Below are positions 34,342 through 43,657 of a stretch of DNA of 64,000 bases, in pieces; positions within the stretch are counted from its first letter, which is position 1, and the number at the start of each line of letters is the position of its first letter. This DNA is from JBEVJC01 sp040510375. GTDB taxonomy: Bacteria; Bacteroidota; Bacteroidia; Chitinophagales; Chitinophagaceae. The notes under the pieces are model-generated. The model saw only the letters and a list, made by a program, of their open reading frames with translations. It was not told where the DNA came from and did not search any database. The position numbers and the translations under genes were made by a program. Where the stretch lies: positions 30,435 through 94,434 of the forward strand of contig JBEVJC010000030.1 in NCBI GenBank assembly GCA_040510375.1, written 5' to 3'.

Positions 34342-36717
34342 TTAAAATTTTACGTTGTAGGTAACGCTCGGAACAATACCAAAAATGGATACTCTTCTTG
34401 TCTCACTTGTTCCCGTATCTTCATTCTGTCTGAAAGAGTATGATGCTGCGTTATTCCTGTTGTAAAGATTGTAGATGCTGAAATTCCATTCACCCTGCCA
34501 TCCTTTTTTCTTATCGGGTCTAGGTGTATAAGTTGCAGATACATCTAAACGGTGGTATGCGGCTAAAGAATTTTCATTTCTTAGTCCGTAACTCGGAACA
34601 ATGACGCCCTGATATTGATATTTTCCGTCAGGAAATGTGGCTGCTTTTCCGCTCTGGTAGGTTAAAATAGCCCCAAATGACCATTTCGGACTTACAGCAT
34701 AAGCACCTGTAACAGATAAATTATGCGGTTTGTCATAATTTGCCCGGTACCATTCTCCGTTGTTTATTCCCGGTTCATCTGCATTTCTGCCTGGTGTCCT
34801 TTGTTGTGCCCTGGAAAGCGTATAGGAAACCCAGCCCGTCAGTTTTCCTGTATTTTTTTTCAACATCATTTCCAGACCATACGCTCTTCCTTCGCCGTTC
34901 AAAAGCACGCTTTCTACAGCATCGATTCCCAACAGATCTGCGCCGTCAATGTAATCTGCCTTGTTTTTCACTTTTTTATAGAAGGTTTCTGTTTCCAACG
35001 AGTATTTACCGTCTTTAAAATTGTGAAAGTATCCCAGTGCTACCTGATCCAAAATTTCTGGTTTAAGGTATTGGTCAGAGGGCGCCCATATATCAAGCGG
35101 ACTTGCAGAAGCGGTATTGGAAATCAGATGAACATATTGGCTCATTCTATTGTAACTGGCCTTAATGGACTGATAGTTGTTCAGCGAATAAACTACGGCA
35201 AGTCTTGGTTCCAGGTTGCCAAAACTGGCTATCTTTTTATTTTTTGAATAGTTTACAGTTCCTGTTGGTTTGGCTTCTTCATAAATGTGAAGCTCCTTAT
35301 TATAAATGACCGGTTGATTATTGGCATAGGTGTACACTTCCTGCGGGCCTAATCTTTGAAAATTACTGTAGCGAAGTCCGTAATTCACTGATAACTTTTC
35401 AGAGAAGTTTTGTTCTGCGCTGATATATGCTGCATATTCAAATGCGTATTTTTTGGCCAACTGGTCTGGATTTACAAAAGAAGCGGCTCCGAATGGCCTG
35501 ATCGTTCCCGGATTAAAATCGTAGTAAATTGAATTGATGCCATAATTTAATGTCAGGTTATTTGAAACATAATGTTTAAAATCATATTTGAAATTATAGT
35601 TTTTAACCTCTGCTTTCCAGTCAAGACCGGCCGATTTTACTTTGATCCGGTAGTCATAGTCACTATATATGGCAGATGCATTAGAGAAGATCCTGGATGA
35701 GAATATATGGTTCCACCTTAGGTTAAGAAGTTTGTTACCGTAAGTGTTTATAAAACTCTTATTAAAATTCAGGTTGTCGTTTCCAAAGTATCCTGATACA
35801 AAAAAATTGTTTTTATCGTTCAATTTGTAATTGAACTTGGTGTTCAGGTCGTAGAACGAAGCCGAATTCGGTTCATCCGCAAGTTTCACCAAAAGATGTG
35901 CATAAGAACCTCTGCCCGCAACCACGAAAGAACTTTTACCTTTAACGATAGGGCCCTCTACGAGCAACCGGCTTGAAACTAATCCGATCCCCGCATTAAC
36001 ATGATACTCCTTGTTATTTCCTTCTTTTTGATAGATATCAAGTACCGAGGATATACGTCCTCCGAAATTAGCCGGGATCCCGCCCTTGTAAAGTTTCAAA
36101 TCTTTGATCACATCAGCGTTGAAGACAGAAAAAAAGCCGAATAAATGCGAGGTATTGTATACAACGGCCTCATCAAGCAATACCAGGTTTCCATCAACAG
36201 ATCCTCCTCTTACGTTAAATCCGGACGCACCCTCCTGGGCATTGGTAACCCCGGGAAGTTGTAAGATCGACTTCAGGACATCTACCTCACCCAACACGGC
36301 CGGCATCTTTTTGATCGTCGCGATAGATAGTATATTGGTACTCATTTCAGGTTTGCGAATGTTGGCCTGAGGTGTATTGGTTTTAACAAAAACTTCATCC
36401 AGCACCTTGCTGCTTTCCGCCATCCCGAAGTTTAGTTTTGTGTTTTCGGTCAACGTGATACTTTCCTCGAGGCGATCATAACCCACATAGCTAATGATAA
36501 TGGTATAAGTTCCTTTAGGCAATTTTGTGGAATAAAATCCGTAGGAATTGGTAGTGATACCTACTTTCGCTTCCGGGATGTAAATCGTTACGCCGATAAG
36601 TGTTTCGGTATTGGACTTATTCGTAATTGTGCCGCTAAGGGTAACCTTTTCCTGCGAATAGGCGTGGGATACCGAAGCAAAAACAAGTATCAGCAAGGAA
36701 AGGATTCTGCTTTTCAT
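34342..36717 (-). CDS. TonB-dependent outer-membrane receptor
   Basis: The 791-residue protein has a signal peptide (to ~residue 21, SHAYSQ) and a carboxypeptidase-like regulatory domain (~25-100, TLSGTITNKSNTETLIGVTI). The plug follows (~120-235, with LPGVTNAQEGASGFNVRGG), then a beta-barrel ending in an aromatic-rich last strand, YNVKF. It forms an operon with the DUF4249 gene and is divergent from a LytS/LytTR pair. This layout (receptor, DUF4249, LytTR system) recurs in Bacteroidota, and the pair is likely to control the receptor. The substrate is unknown; no SusD or glycoside hydrolase accompanies it. Confidence 0.87.
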   Translation of the reverse strand: MKSRILSLLILVFASVSHAYSQEKVTLSGTITNKSNTETLIGVTIYIPEAKVGITTNSYGFYSTKLPKGTYTIIISYVGYDRLEESITLTENTKLNFGMAESSKVLDEVFVKTNTPQANIRKPEMSTNILSIATIKKMPAVLGEVDVLKSILQLPGVTNAQEGASGFNVRGGSVDGNLVLLDEAVVYNTSHLFGFFSVFNADVIKDLKLYKGGIPANFGGRISSVLDIYQKEGNNKEYHVNAGIGLVSSRLLVEGPIVKGKSSFVVAGRGSYAHLLVKLADEPNSASFYDLNTKFNYKLNDKNNFFVSGYFGNDNLNFNKSFINTYGNKLLNLRWNHIFSSRIFSNASAIYSDYDYRIKVKSAGLDWKAEVKNYNFKYDFKHYVSNNLTLNYGINSIYYDFNPGTIRPFGAASFVNPDQLAKKYAFEYAAYISAEQNFSEKLSVNYGLRYSNFQRLGPQEVYTYANNQPVIYNKELHIYEEAKPTGTVNYSKNKKIASFGNLEPRLAVVYSLNNYQSIKASYNRMSQYVHLISNTASASPLDIWAPSDQYLKPEILDQVALGYFHNFKDGKYSLETETFYKKVKNKADYIDGADLLGIDAVESVLLNGEGRAYGLEMMLKKNTGKLTGWVSYTLSRAQQRTPGRNADEPGINNGEWYRANYDKPHNLSVTGAYAVSPKWSFGAILTYQSGKAATFPDGKYQYQGVIVPSYGLRNENSLAAYHRLDVSATYTPRPDKKKGWQGEWNFSIYNLYNRNNAASYSFRQNEDTGTSETRRVSIFGIVPSVTYNVKF

Positions 36718-36851
36718 TAATAAAGGTTTAGTGTTAAAGGCTATATTTTCGGCTAAACTATATTTTTACAGACCCCGCAATTTTTATATATACGAAATGC
36801 GTTTCTTTATATATTAAGACAGCTATTACATATAGTAAAATAAATTGCAAA

Positions 36852-36933
36852 CCGGATTTCAGGTAAAGAACCTGGATTTGCCCCCTGTGATCCCTGGATT
36901 TTTGGTTGGTATGTGATATTAACACCTGGAAAT
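36852..36933. promoter_or_regulatory. phased direct repeats, candidate LytTR operator
   Basis: The 328-bp gap between the TonB receptor and the LytS-type kinase holds repeated elements in one orientation: CCGGATTT (36852-36859), CCTGGATTT (36871-36879), CCTGGATTT (36893-36901) and CCTGGAAAT (36925-36933). Spacings of 20, 22 and 32 bp put them on nearly the same helix face. LytTR regulators typically bind two ~9-bp direct repeats 12-13 bp apart, which is what the middle two copies show. The regulator encoded at 38094 is the obvious candidate. Confidence 0.55.
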
Positions 36934-37045
36934 CGGTTTGCCCATCTTTAAATCCTATTTTGGTATATTATTAAGGTGCTTTTGTATAGTAAAAATCAAT
37001 ATTTCTGGGGTACTGATTACTTTGCCCGAATTATAAAATAGACTT

Positions 37046-38092
37046 ATGAACAAAACGTTACCCAGAAACGCTGTGGATACCAATTGGATGCTTCAGTTGG
37101 TCATTTCAGGAAAATACAGATTGCAACGTCATTTGTCAATAATTGCATTTTGTATTGTTGTTCTGTATTATAGTCCGCCGGACTATGTGGAACCTTTCGA
37201 AACCTATAACCGACTGGTTATTTTCTTTCAGATAATAATATTGGCCTACAGCAATATGTACGTTTTTGTTCCCAAATATTTATTCAAGAAAAAATACCTG
37301 GGGTATGGCCTTTTTGTGCTTTCAAGCATGATTCTTTCGTACTACATTCATGAATTCTTTGCCTGGTATTTTACGCCTGAGTCACTGCCGTACCAGGATG
37401 ACAGTATTAATTTTTTCACTTTTTCCTTCATGATCATGACGCTTGTTATTGCATCGGCAGCAATCAAATTATTCCAGCGATGGATCTCTGATGCCCAGCT
37501 GATTTATGATCTGGAACTGGCAAAAACCAATGCTGAACTGGAACAGCTCAAGAATCAGATCAATCCGCATTTCCTTTTTAATATGCTCAACAATGCCAAT
37601 GTTTTAATTGAGGATGATCCTAAAAAAGCTTCGCAGGTTCTGATGAAATTAAGTGACTTACTTCGTTATCAGCTTTATGACAGCTCGAGGGATACCGTTT
37701 TATTAACATCAGAAATCCATTTTTTGGAGGATTTTTTAAACCTCGAAAAAGTCAGACGGGATAATTTCAACTTTCAGGTATCCAAAGAAGGTGAATTGAG
37801 CGGTGTTCTGGTTTCTCCTTTATTATTCATTTCATTTGTCGAAAATGCAGTAAAACACAACAATGACTCAACGAAACTATCCTATGTAAATTTGTTTTTC
37901 GATGTTCGGCATACTGAGCTTTTTTTCAGGTGTATAAACTCAAAGCCGGCTGTAAAAGCAGTTAATAAGCCCGGAGGGTTGGGACTGGACAATATTAAAA
38001 GAAGATTGGAGCTCTTGTTCCCTTCTTCACATAATTTGAAAATAGAAGACAATCCGGAAACGTACTGCGCTACTTTAACTTTAAAATTATAA
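37046..38092 (+). CDS. LytS-type membrane histidine kinase
   Basis: The 348-residue protein has about four membrane helices (residues ~28-155), a coiled linker, the His_kinase (PF06580) box QINPHFLFNMLNNANV, and a short HATPase with ENAVKHNN and GLGLDNIKRRLELLF. The membrane part has no recognisable ligand-binding domain. The gene is divergent from the TonB receptor/DUF4249 operon. One base separates it from the LytTR regulator gene downstream, its partner. Confidence 0.87.
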   Translation: MNKTLPRNAVDTNWMLQLVISGKYRLQRHLSIIAFCIVVLYYSPPDYVEPFETYNRLVIFFQIIILAYSNMYVFVPKYLFKKKYLGYGLFVLSSMILSYYIHEFFAWYFTPESLPYQDDSINFFTFSFMIMTLVIASAAIKLFQRWISDAQLIYDLELAKTNAELEQLKNQINPHFLFNMLNNANVLIEDDPKKASQVLMKLSDLLRYQLYDSSRDTVLLTSEIHFLEDFLNLEKVRRDNFNFQVSKEGELSGVLVSPLLFISFVENAVKHNNDSTKLSYVNLFFDVRHTELFFRCINSKPAVKAVNKPGGLGLDNIKRRLELLFPSSHNLKIEDNPETYCATLTLKL

Positions 38093-38093
38093 G

Positions 38094-38816
38094 ATGAACT
38101 GCATTATAGTAGATGATGAGCCATTAGCAAGAAAGGCAATCGAAAAACTGGTTTGTCAGACAGAAAACCTTGAAGCCATAGCTTCCTTTAACGGGGCGGA
38201 TGCTACAAAGGATTTCCTGGCAAAAAATACTGTCGACTTGGTATTTCTTGATATTCAAATGCCAGGAGTGAATGGGATTGAATTTGCCAGAACAATTCCC
38301 AGAAAAACTTTAGTAGTGTTTACGACCGCTTTTCATGAATTCGCTTCTGAGAGTTATGAAGTCGAAGCTATTGACTATCTGATCAAACCTGTAAAATCAG
38401 AACGCTTTCAGAAAGCAGTTGAAAAGGCCCAGACGTATAGCAAATTGTTCCGTACTGTTGGGATAAACAGTAATATAGAAAACATAACCGATGACTATAT
38501 TTTCGTTAGAGCGGAGCGCAGGATAATCAAAGTTCATTTCAGTGATATCCTTTATATTGAAGGCCTGAAAGATTATGTGATCATATATTTGGCAACTCAA
38601 AAAGTGATTACGCTAATGAATATTAAAACCATTCATGAATTACTTCCGAAAAGCTTTTTTGTCAGGGTCAGCAAATCCTACATCATCAATGTAAACAATA
38701 TGGATTCTGTAGATAACAATACTGTTTACATAGGGGAAAACGAAATACCGATCGGCAATATTTACAGGGATTACTTCTTTACTGAATTTGTAACGAGGAA
38801 GATTTTAAGTAAGTGA
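38094..38816 (+). CDS. LytTR-family response regulator
   Basis: The 240-residue protein has a receiver (residues ~1-115; IIVDDEPLARK, Asp in LVFLDIQMPGVNG, DYLIKPVK) and a LytTR DNA-binding domain (~135-238; FVRAERRIIKVHFSDILYIE, ending IPIGNIYRDYF). Its likely target is the divergent promoter of the TonB receptor operon, where phased direct repeats occur (36852-36933). Confidence 0.87.
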   Translation: MNCIIVDDEPLARKAIEKLVCQTENLEAIASFNGADATKDFLAKNTVDLVFLDIQMPGVNGIEFARTIPRKTLVVFTTAFHEFASESYEVEAIDYLIKPVKSERFQKAVEKAQTYSKLFRTVGINSNIENITDDYIFVRAERRIIKVHFSDILYIEGLKDYVIIYLATQKVITLMNIKTIHELLPKSFFVRVSKSYIINVNNMDSVDNNTVYIGENEIPIGNIYRDYFFTEFVTRKILSK

Positions 38817-38950
38817 TATATCACCTATAAAGTCTCGTGTTTTCCCCTGTTTTTTCCGCAAAAACCCCATTGCCACTGGCTCGCTTATTCCGAAATTAAA
38901 ATGCAATTATATTCCTTCAATCAATTCAGCATTAAAAATTTCTTGTAATG

Positions 38951-38962
38951 TGTAACGTTACA
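38951..38962. promoter_or_regulatory. perfect palindrome, candidate HigA operator
   Basis: TGTAACGTTACA is a perfect 12-bp palindrome located 13 bp upstream of higB, just before a TAnnTTTG box. Antitoxin repressors of the HigA type bind palindromes overlapping their own promoter, so this is the likely autoregulatory site. Confidence 0.6.
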
Positions 38963-38965
38963 GGT

Positions 38966-38973
38966 TATATTTG
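38966..38973 (+). promoter_or_regulatory. -7 promoter element of higBA
   Basis: TATATTTG matches the Bacteroidota -7 consensus TAnnTTTG. It ends only two bases before the higB ATG, so the transcript would start at or very near the start codon (leaderless or nearly so). Confidence 0.5.
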
Positions 38974-38975
38974 CA

Positions 38976-39254
38976 ATGATACTTAGTATTCAACATAAGG
39001 GACTAAGGCTTCTCTGGACCAAAGACAATGCTTCGAGGCTTCCGCAGGATCAGGTCGGCAAAATCAGGCTGATACTGACACTGTTGAATGCAGCTGAGAA
39101 AGTAAGCGATATGAACTTTCCAGGGTCAGGGTTGCATCCATTGAAAGGCGAACTTGCTGATTACTGGGCGGTGACAGTTAAAACTAACTGGCGTATTATA
39201 TTTAAGTTTCAAGACGGAAACGTCTATTTAGTCGATCATCTTGACTATCATTAA
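38976..39254 (+). CDS. higB: HigB-like toxin (RelE/ParE superfamily)
   Basis: The 92-residue protein matches the HigB toxins, ribosome-associated mRNA endonucleases. Features are an N-terminal KGLRLLW, a central LHPLKGELADYWAV, then NWRIIFKF and the C-terminal VDHLDYH. Toxin precedes antitoxin, as usual for HigBA and opposite to most toxin-antitoxin pairs. The toxin stop lies 13 bp before the antitoxin ATG. Length and motifs are intact, so the toxin is probably functional. Confidence 0.82.
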   Translation: MILSIQHKGLRLLWTKDNASRLPQDQVGKIRLILTLLNAAEKVSDMNFPGSGLHPLKGELADYWAVTVKTNWRIIFKFQDGNVYLVDHLDYH

Positions 39255-39267
39255 AGTAAAGAGTATC

Positions 39268-39597
39268 ATGCTTAAGCAGGGAATGAAGCCGGTCCATCCC
39301 GGTCAGATTTTAAAAGAAACCTATCTGCAGCCGTTAGGCCTTAACCAGACGGATACCGCAGCCAATCTTGGTGTAGCTCGCAAAACCCTTTCCATGCTGT
39401 TGAACGGCCGTCAGGGCATTAGCGCTGAGATGGCCTTGCGACTCGCGAAAGCATTCAATACTACTCCGGAATTGTGGTTGAACATGCAGCAAAGTTATGA
39501 TCTCTGGAATGCTGGTCAAAAGGTCAGGCTTGCTCAAATCAAAGTATTTAAGGTTCCGAAAAAGAATATTCCTGCTGGGCGCCATTCTGCTGTATAG
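39268..39597 (+). CDS. higA: HigA-like antitoxin (XRE helix-turn-helix)
   Basis: The 109-residue antitoxin has the family signature HPGQILKETYLQPLGLNQ followed by an XRE helix-turn-helix (TDTAANLGVARKTLSMLLNG, ~residues 28-50) and the typical TTPELWLNMQ. An upstream TTG could extend it to overlap higB, but the ATG at 39268 gives the usual N-terminus. It neutralises HigB and should repress the operon through the palindrome at 38951-38962. A 42-bp piece of this gene is repeated at 21590-21631. Confidence 0.85.
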   Translation: MLKQGMKPVHPGQILKETYLQPLGLNQTDTAANLGVARKTLSMLLNGRQGISAEMALRLAKAFNTTPELWLNMQQSYDLWNAGQKVRLAQIKVFKVPKKNIPAGRHSAV

Positions 39598-39778
39598 TTT
39601 GCTGATAGCCAGCGCTGGTGGTCTGGTTCCCCATCCTTCTTGCATGCAACCCGATAATGTACATTTTCCGTAAACAATCATGACCCGCCACCAACGCCAC
39701 GGTGCTACGTCTGCAAACTTTCATGAAGTAATTCAGCGACTTCTTATTCCCTGAAACCAGGGCAGATCGGAAAGAAGC

Positions 39779-40489
39779 TCAACCCTGCAACCTTTCCATG
39801 ACCGCCTGCTTATAAAGCCGGCCGATAGGTATTTCCGTTTTACCCAACTGTACCGCAATCCCGTTATATCCGGAGATCTTGTCAATCGAAACCATGAAGG
39901 AACGATGTGTGCGGATGAACTTATGTTCCGAAAGCAGGTTTTCCATTGAACTGATTGACTGCCTGGCCAGCAGGTACTGCCCATCAAGACAAACCACTTT
40001 AACATAGTCCTTCCAGCTTTCGATATACAGGATATCGCTGATGATCACTTTTTTCATGTCGCGGTCGACCTTCAGGTAAACGAACGTGGAGTTGTTTAGG
40101 GGTTCATTGTGATTTACAACAGGGGTTTCCTGTCCCATGAGGCGGTTGAGTTTTGTAATGGCCTTAAAGAATCGCTCAAACGATACCGGCTTAACGAGGT
40201 AATCGACCGCATCCAGTTCAAAGCCATCAACAGCGTATTCCCTGTAGGCGGTAACGAAAATCACTTTAGGTGGCCGGCACAGGTTCCGGAGGAATTCGGT
40301 TCCGATGATACGTGGCATTTTTATATCGAGGAATATGACGTCGACTGGTTTGTGCTTGAGTACGTCAAGGGCTTCTATGGCGTTGCGACATTGTCCTGCG
40401 ATCTCGAGCCCGTTGATAGATGTGATATAACTGGCAAGTACTTTCAGTGCCGGCGGCTCATCATCTATAAGAAGGCAGCGGAGTTTCAT
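39779..40489 (-). CDS. LytTR-family response regulator
   Basis: The 236-residue protein has a receiver (LIDDEPPALK, Asp in VIFLDIKMPRIIG, DYLVKPVS) and a LytTR domain (VYLKVDRDMKKVIISDILYI, then IRTHRSFMV, ending IPIGRLYKQ). Its start overlaps the stop of the upstream LytS gene by four bases (ATGA). The position of the usual MPGxxG glycine reads MPRIIG, so one loop residue of the receiver is unusual. Its target is not evident. Confidence 0.86.
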   Translation of the reverse strand: MKLRCLLIDDEPPALKVLASYITSINGLEIAGQCRNAIEALDVLKHKPVDVIFLDIKMPRIIGTEFLRNLCRPPKVIFVTAYREYAVDGFELDAVDYLVKPVSFERFFKAITKLNRLMGQETPVVNHNEPLNNSTFVYLKVDRDMKKVIISDILYIESWKDYVKVVCLDGQYLLARQSISSMENLLSEHKFIRTHRSFMVSIDKISGYNGIAVQLGKTEIPIGRLYKQAVMERLQG

Positions 40490-41607
40490 GCGGACGCCAT
40501 TTTCCGGATTGACGGGATCACCGGGTCAGTATGATGGAATTCTACATCAGACAACCTGATGCGTATCGACACTACAAAAAAATTGCCTTCATCATGCACC
40601 TTGAATTCATGCCTGCCGGTATAAATGAATTCGAGCCGCTTCTTCACGTTATTCAGACCGATTCCATTCTTGTTATAAGGCACCGACTCATTTTTGCTGT
40701 TGGCAATCTTGCAGTGAAGCGTGTTTTGCCTGACCGATATGTCCACACTCAGCCAGGGCTTCTCAATCTGTTCAGACAGCCCATGTTTGAATGAGTTCTC
40801 CAAAATGGGGATCATAATCAGCGGTGCAATAAAATTTTCGGCCATTTCACCTTCCGCATTCCAGGAGATATCAATCTTATTGCCATAACGCTCTTTTTCC
40901 AGCTCGATGTAATCTTTCATTACTTCTACTTCTTTCGAAAGGCGCACTTCATCCGCTTTGCAGTCGTACAACATATAATTCAGCAGTGATGAAAGCTTCA
41001 GAATCAAACCGGGTGTTTTGGAAGATCGCTCCAGGGAGAAGGAGTATATATTGTTGAGCGTATTAAATAAAAAATGCGGATGGATCTGTGCCTTTAAAAC
41101 CTGCAGTTCTGCCGTAGTCTTTTCGTTTTGTGCCTGCATCCAGTCGCGTTGCTTGATGGTCCACAGTTTGAAAAATTTTATAATCATAGGACTCGCAGCT
41201 GAGGTGGTCATGCACAGGAAGCAGAAAGCGAGCGGACCCCTGGGAATAATATTTGTCAGACCCATTGCTTCCTGTGCGGGGATCAGGATATAACTCCTGT
41301 AGGCAATATCAAAGTAAAACCCAAGTACTCCCCATCCGAGGATGACGAAGAGAAACTGTATCACCTTACCCTTCAGCAACAAATGCGGGATGGCGAAGTA
41401 TACAAGCGGGTAACTGAATAAAATGAATGCGGGGATCCACATGGTCATGTTCAACAAGTGACGGCCGTAAGAAAGCGAATCGATCATGACGAACCAGAAT
41501 GCCGCCCATAAACAGATATGGAATGTCCAATAGATCACATGTCGCCATATCCGGTAGCGTGGCGAGAAAATAAACTGGTTATATAAAAAGGCATTGATCC
41601 GTTTCAC
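40486..41607 (-). CDS. LytS-type membrane histidine kinase
   Basis: The 373-residue protein has about four membrane helices (residues ~20-165), then the His_kinase box QIHPHFLFNTLNNIYS and a HATPase with LENSFKHG and GIGLNNVKKRLEFIY. It is the partner of the LytTR regulator with which it overlaps by four bases. It is divergent from the haloperoxidase-like lipoprotein gene at 41877, which is therefore a possible target of the pair. Confidence 0.86.
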   Translation of the reverse strand: MKRINAFLYNQFIFSPRYRIWRHVIYWTFHICLWAAFWFVMIDSLSYGRHLLNMTMWIPAFILFSYPLVYFAIPHLLLKGKVIQFLFVILGWGVLGFYFDIAYRSYILIPAQEAMGLTNIIPRGPLAFCFLCMTTSAASPMIIKFFKLWTIKQRDWMQAQNEKTTAELQVLKAQIHPHFLFNTLNNIYSFSLERSSKTPGLILKLSSLLNYMLYDCKADEVRLSKEVEVMKDYIELEKERYGNKIDISWNAEGEMAENFIAPLIMIPILENSFKHGLSEQIEKPWLSVDISVRQNTLHCKIANSKNESVPYNKNGIGLNNVKKRLEFIYTGRHEFKVHDEGNFFVVSIRIRLSDVEFHHTDPVIPSIRKMASA

Positions 41608-41876
41608 TTCCTACAAATTAATCAATCTGCCCCATTAATACCCGCCGGAAAGTGAAAAATAGACTAACAGCCTGTATTTCCGACAGACGGCAGATTGCCT
41701 AGCCCTTGTGCCGTTGAGCGCTCGTTCCTGCTGTATTTCCGGAAACAGGCGCGTTGGTCGATTTACTGAAATGGACGGTTGCAATAATGAATAGATTGGT
41801 GTCGCTTTCGCGGTCGCCCGCAAGTGTGGCCCGGAAGCCAGTCTTTTCATTCAATCACAATTAAACTTTTCTGATT
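41608..41876. promoter_or_regulatory. divergent intergenic region with a repeated CTGTATTTCCG element
   Basis: The 11-mer CTGTATTTCCG occurs at 41672-41682 and 41731-41741, 59 bp apart. The second copy extends into a near-palindrome, CTGTATTTCCGGAAACAGG. Both may be regulator-binding sites between the LytS gene and the haloperoxidase-like gene. No gene is seen here. Confidence 0.35.
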
Positions 41877-43226
41877 ATGAGATTCAGATCCCCGCACGTT
41901 GCCCTGTTTGGGACGGTGCTTTTCCTGTCCACTATTGCCTGTCACAAAAATGATGATCCCGAAGTGCCGCGGGCGGAGACTTATTCCGCCGAAGTGGTGA
42001 CTAAATGGCTCGGGGTGCAGACCGGTATGCTGAACAGGCCGACTGGTAACCCGTTTGGATTTAATCCGGCGCGTTATATGGCGTACTGCGGCATTGCCCT
42101 GTACGAATCGATACTGCCCGGAATGCGCGCCAACCGCTCATTGTACGGGCAACTCACCGACATGCCCGCGATGCCTGCCGTTGAACACGGGCTTTCGTAT
42201 CATTGGCCCAGTGCGGCACATGCCGCGCTCGGTGTTATGACCCGCAAGTTCTTTAGTGGGGTAACCGCTGCTTACAATGAGGCCGCCGTTAATGCCCTGG
42301 AAAATGAATTGAACACACAACTTCTCGCAGAGTCCGGTAGTGAAGTCTTTGGACGCTCCGTTGCCTTTGGCACAGAGGTGGCTAACCGGATTTATACATG
42401 GGCACAAACTGACAATGCGAAGTTTCCAACTGTTCCCTACCAGTTGCCTGCATACTATCCCGGTATGTGGATGCCTGAAACAGGCTCACCAGTGAATCCT
42501 TATGGCGGGTACACCCGACTGCTGGTGCCTGGCAGCCTGGATAATGTGGCATCGCCTCCACTGGCGTATAGTACCGATCCAACGTCGGCTTATTATAAAG
42601 ACATGAACGAAGTGTATACAGTTTCACAAGAGCTTACCGATGAACAAAAGCTGATCGCGAAATATTATAATGATTCCAATCCCGGATTTCCTGCAGGGGC
42701 ACATTATATCTCGGTATTAAAACAAGTGCTTGAACAGCTAAAACCCTCATTAGACAAAGCAGCCCTTACGTATGCTAAAACGGGCATCACCCTGTGCGAT
42801 GCTGTGACCGGTTCTTTCAAAGTGAAATACACGCACCTGGCGGAAAGGCCCTTTCAGTTTATCCGCGCTGTGATTGCACCGAATGCTACTCCAACCTGGC
42901 AGCCTTTCCTGGGTACGCCCGCGTTTCCGGATTTCCCATCCAATCATGCTGTATTCAGTAATAGCGTGGCGTATGCACTTACCAGTATTTATGGCGACCA
43001 GGTTTCGTTTAAAAATGCTACATATGAAGGCGTAATGGCAGATCTTGGCAGGGGCCCTCAGAACCTGGGTACACGAAATTATGCATCGTTTAATGCGATG
43101 GCCGGGGAAATTTCTATTTCCAGGTTATATGGCGGTATTCATTACCGGTATTCCTGCGAGGAAGGTGCGAAGCAGGGGAGGAAGACCGCGCAGAATGTTG
43201 ATACGAAAGTGAAGTTTTCGAAATAG
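41877..43226 (+). CDS. vanadium-dependent haloperoxidase/PAP2-like lipoprotein
   Basis: The 449-residue product has a lipoprotein signal (lipobox STIAC) and the three-part oxyanion site of vanadium haloperoxidases and PAP2 phosphatases. These are KYTHLAERP (Kx6RP), FPSNHA in place of PSGH, and SRLYGGIH (SRx5H). The aspartate usually found four residues after the last histidine is replaced (HYRYS). The protein should sit on the periplasmic or outer surface, binding phosphate or vanadate. Whether it is a haloperoxidase or a phosphatase cannot be decided from sequence. A strong hairpin follows the gene. Confidence 0.75.
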   Translation: MRFRSPHVALFGTVLFLSTIACHKNDDPEVPRAETYSAEVVTKWLGVQTGMLNRPTGNPFGFNPARYMAYCGIALYESILPGMRANRSLYGQLTDMPAMPAVEHGLSYHWPSAAHAALGVMTRKFFSGVTAAYNEAAVNALENELNTQLLAESGSEVFGRSVAFGTEVANRIYTWAQTDNAKFPTVPYQLPAYYPGMWMPETGSPVNPYGGYTRLLVPGSLDNVASPPLAYSTDPTSAYYKDMNEVYTVSQELTDEQKLIAKYYNDSNPGFPAGAHYISVLKQVLEQLKPSLDKAALTYAKTGITLCDAVTGSFKVKYTHLAERPFQFIRAVIAPNATPTWQPFLGTPAFPDFPSNHAVFSNSVAYALTSIYGDQVSFKNATYEGVMADLGRGPQNLGTRNYASFNAMAGEISISRLYGGIHYRYSCEEGAKQGRKTAQNVDTKVKFSK

Positions 43227-43252
43227 GATTGTGGGATGCACAGCGTTTAGAT

Positions 43253-43295
43253 AATAATTCTAAAAGGGCCCTGTTGGGGCCCTTTTAGAATTATT
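43253..43295 (+). terminator. strong hairpin terminator
   Basis: A perfect 19-bp stem (43253-43271 with 43277-43295) closes a five-base loop TGTTG; the stem contains AAAAGGGCCC. The A-rich 5' arm and the T-rich 3' arm with flanking TATTTT would work in both directions. It lies 27 bp behind the haloperoxidase-like gene. Confidence 0.85.
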
Positions 43296-43657
43296 TATTT
43301 TGCCACCGGCTTAACTGGGGCAGCATACTTGATGACTGCTGAATGACCGTGTCTGGGAGGATCGGTTTGTATCAATAAAGGGAATTCCTTGTTCTTCATC
43401 AACCCGCACCGCCTAATCAACATTTTTATTAGATTTATTGTTTCCGGGAATTTGCTGTCATGAACGAATTAGCTGTATCATTCATTAATTGGAAAGTGGT
43501 ACATTACAATAAGGTATTAGCCGAATACCGCAAACATTGGGTTATTCGGTTTGTGAATGCCTAACCGATTGCAGGCCGGGCGTTGGTTCGGGCAGGACGA
43601 TCGACACCGCATCTTATTATACCTGCTAAAGCGTAACCCTCGCAAAAAAAATATTGT
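43296..43657. other. intergenic region before the ankyrin gene
   Basis: No gene or recognisable site was found in these 360 bp. The promoter of the ankyrin gene should lie at the right end. Confidence 0.4.
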
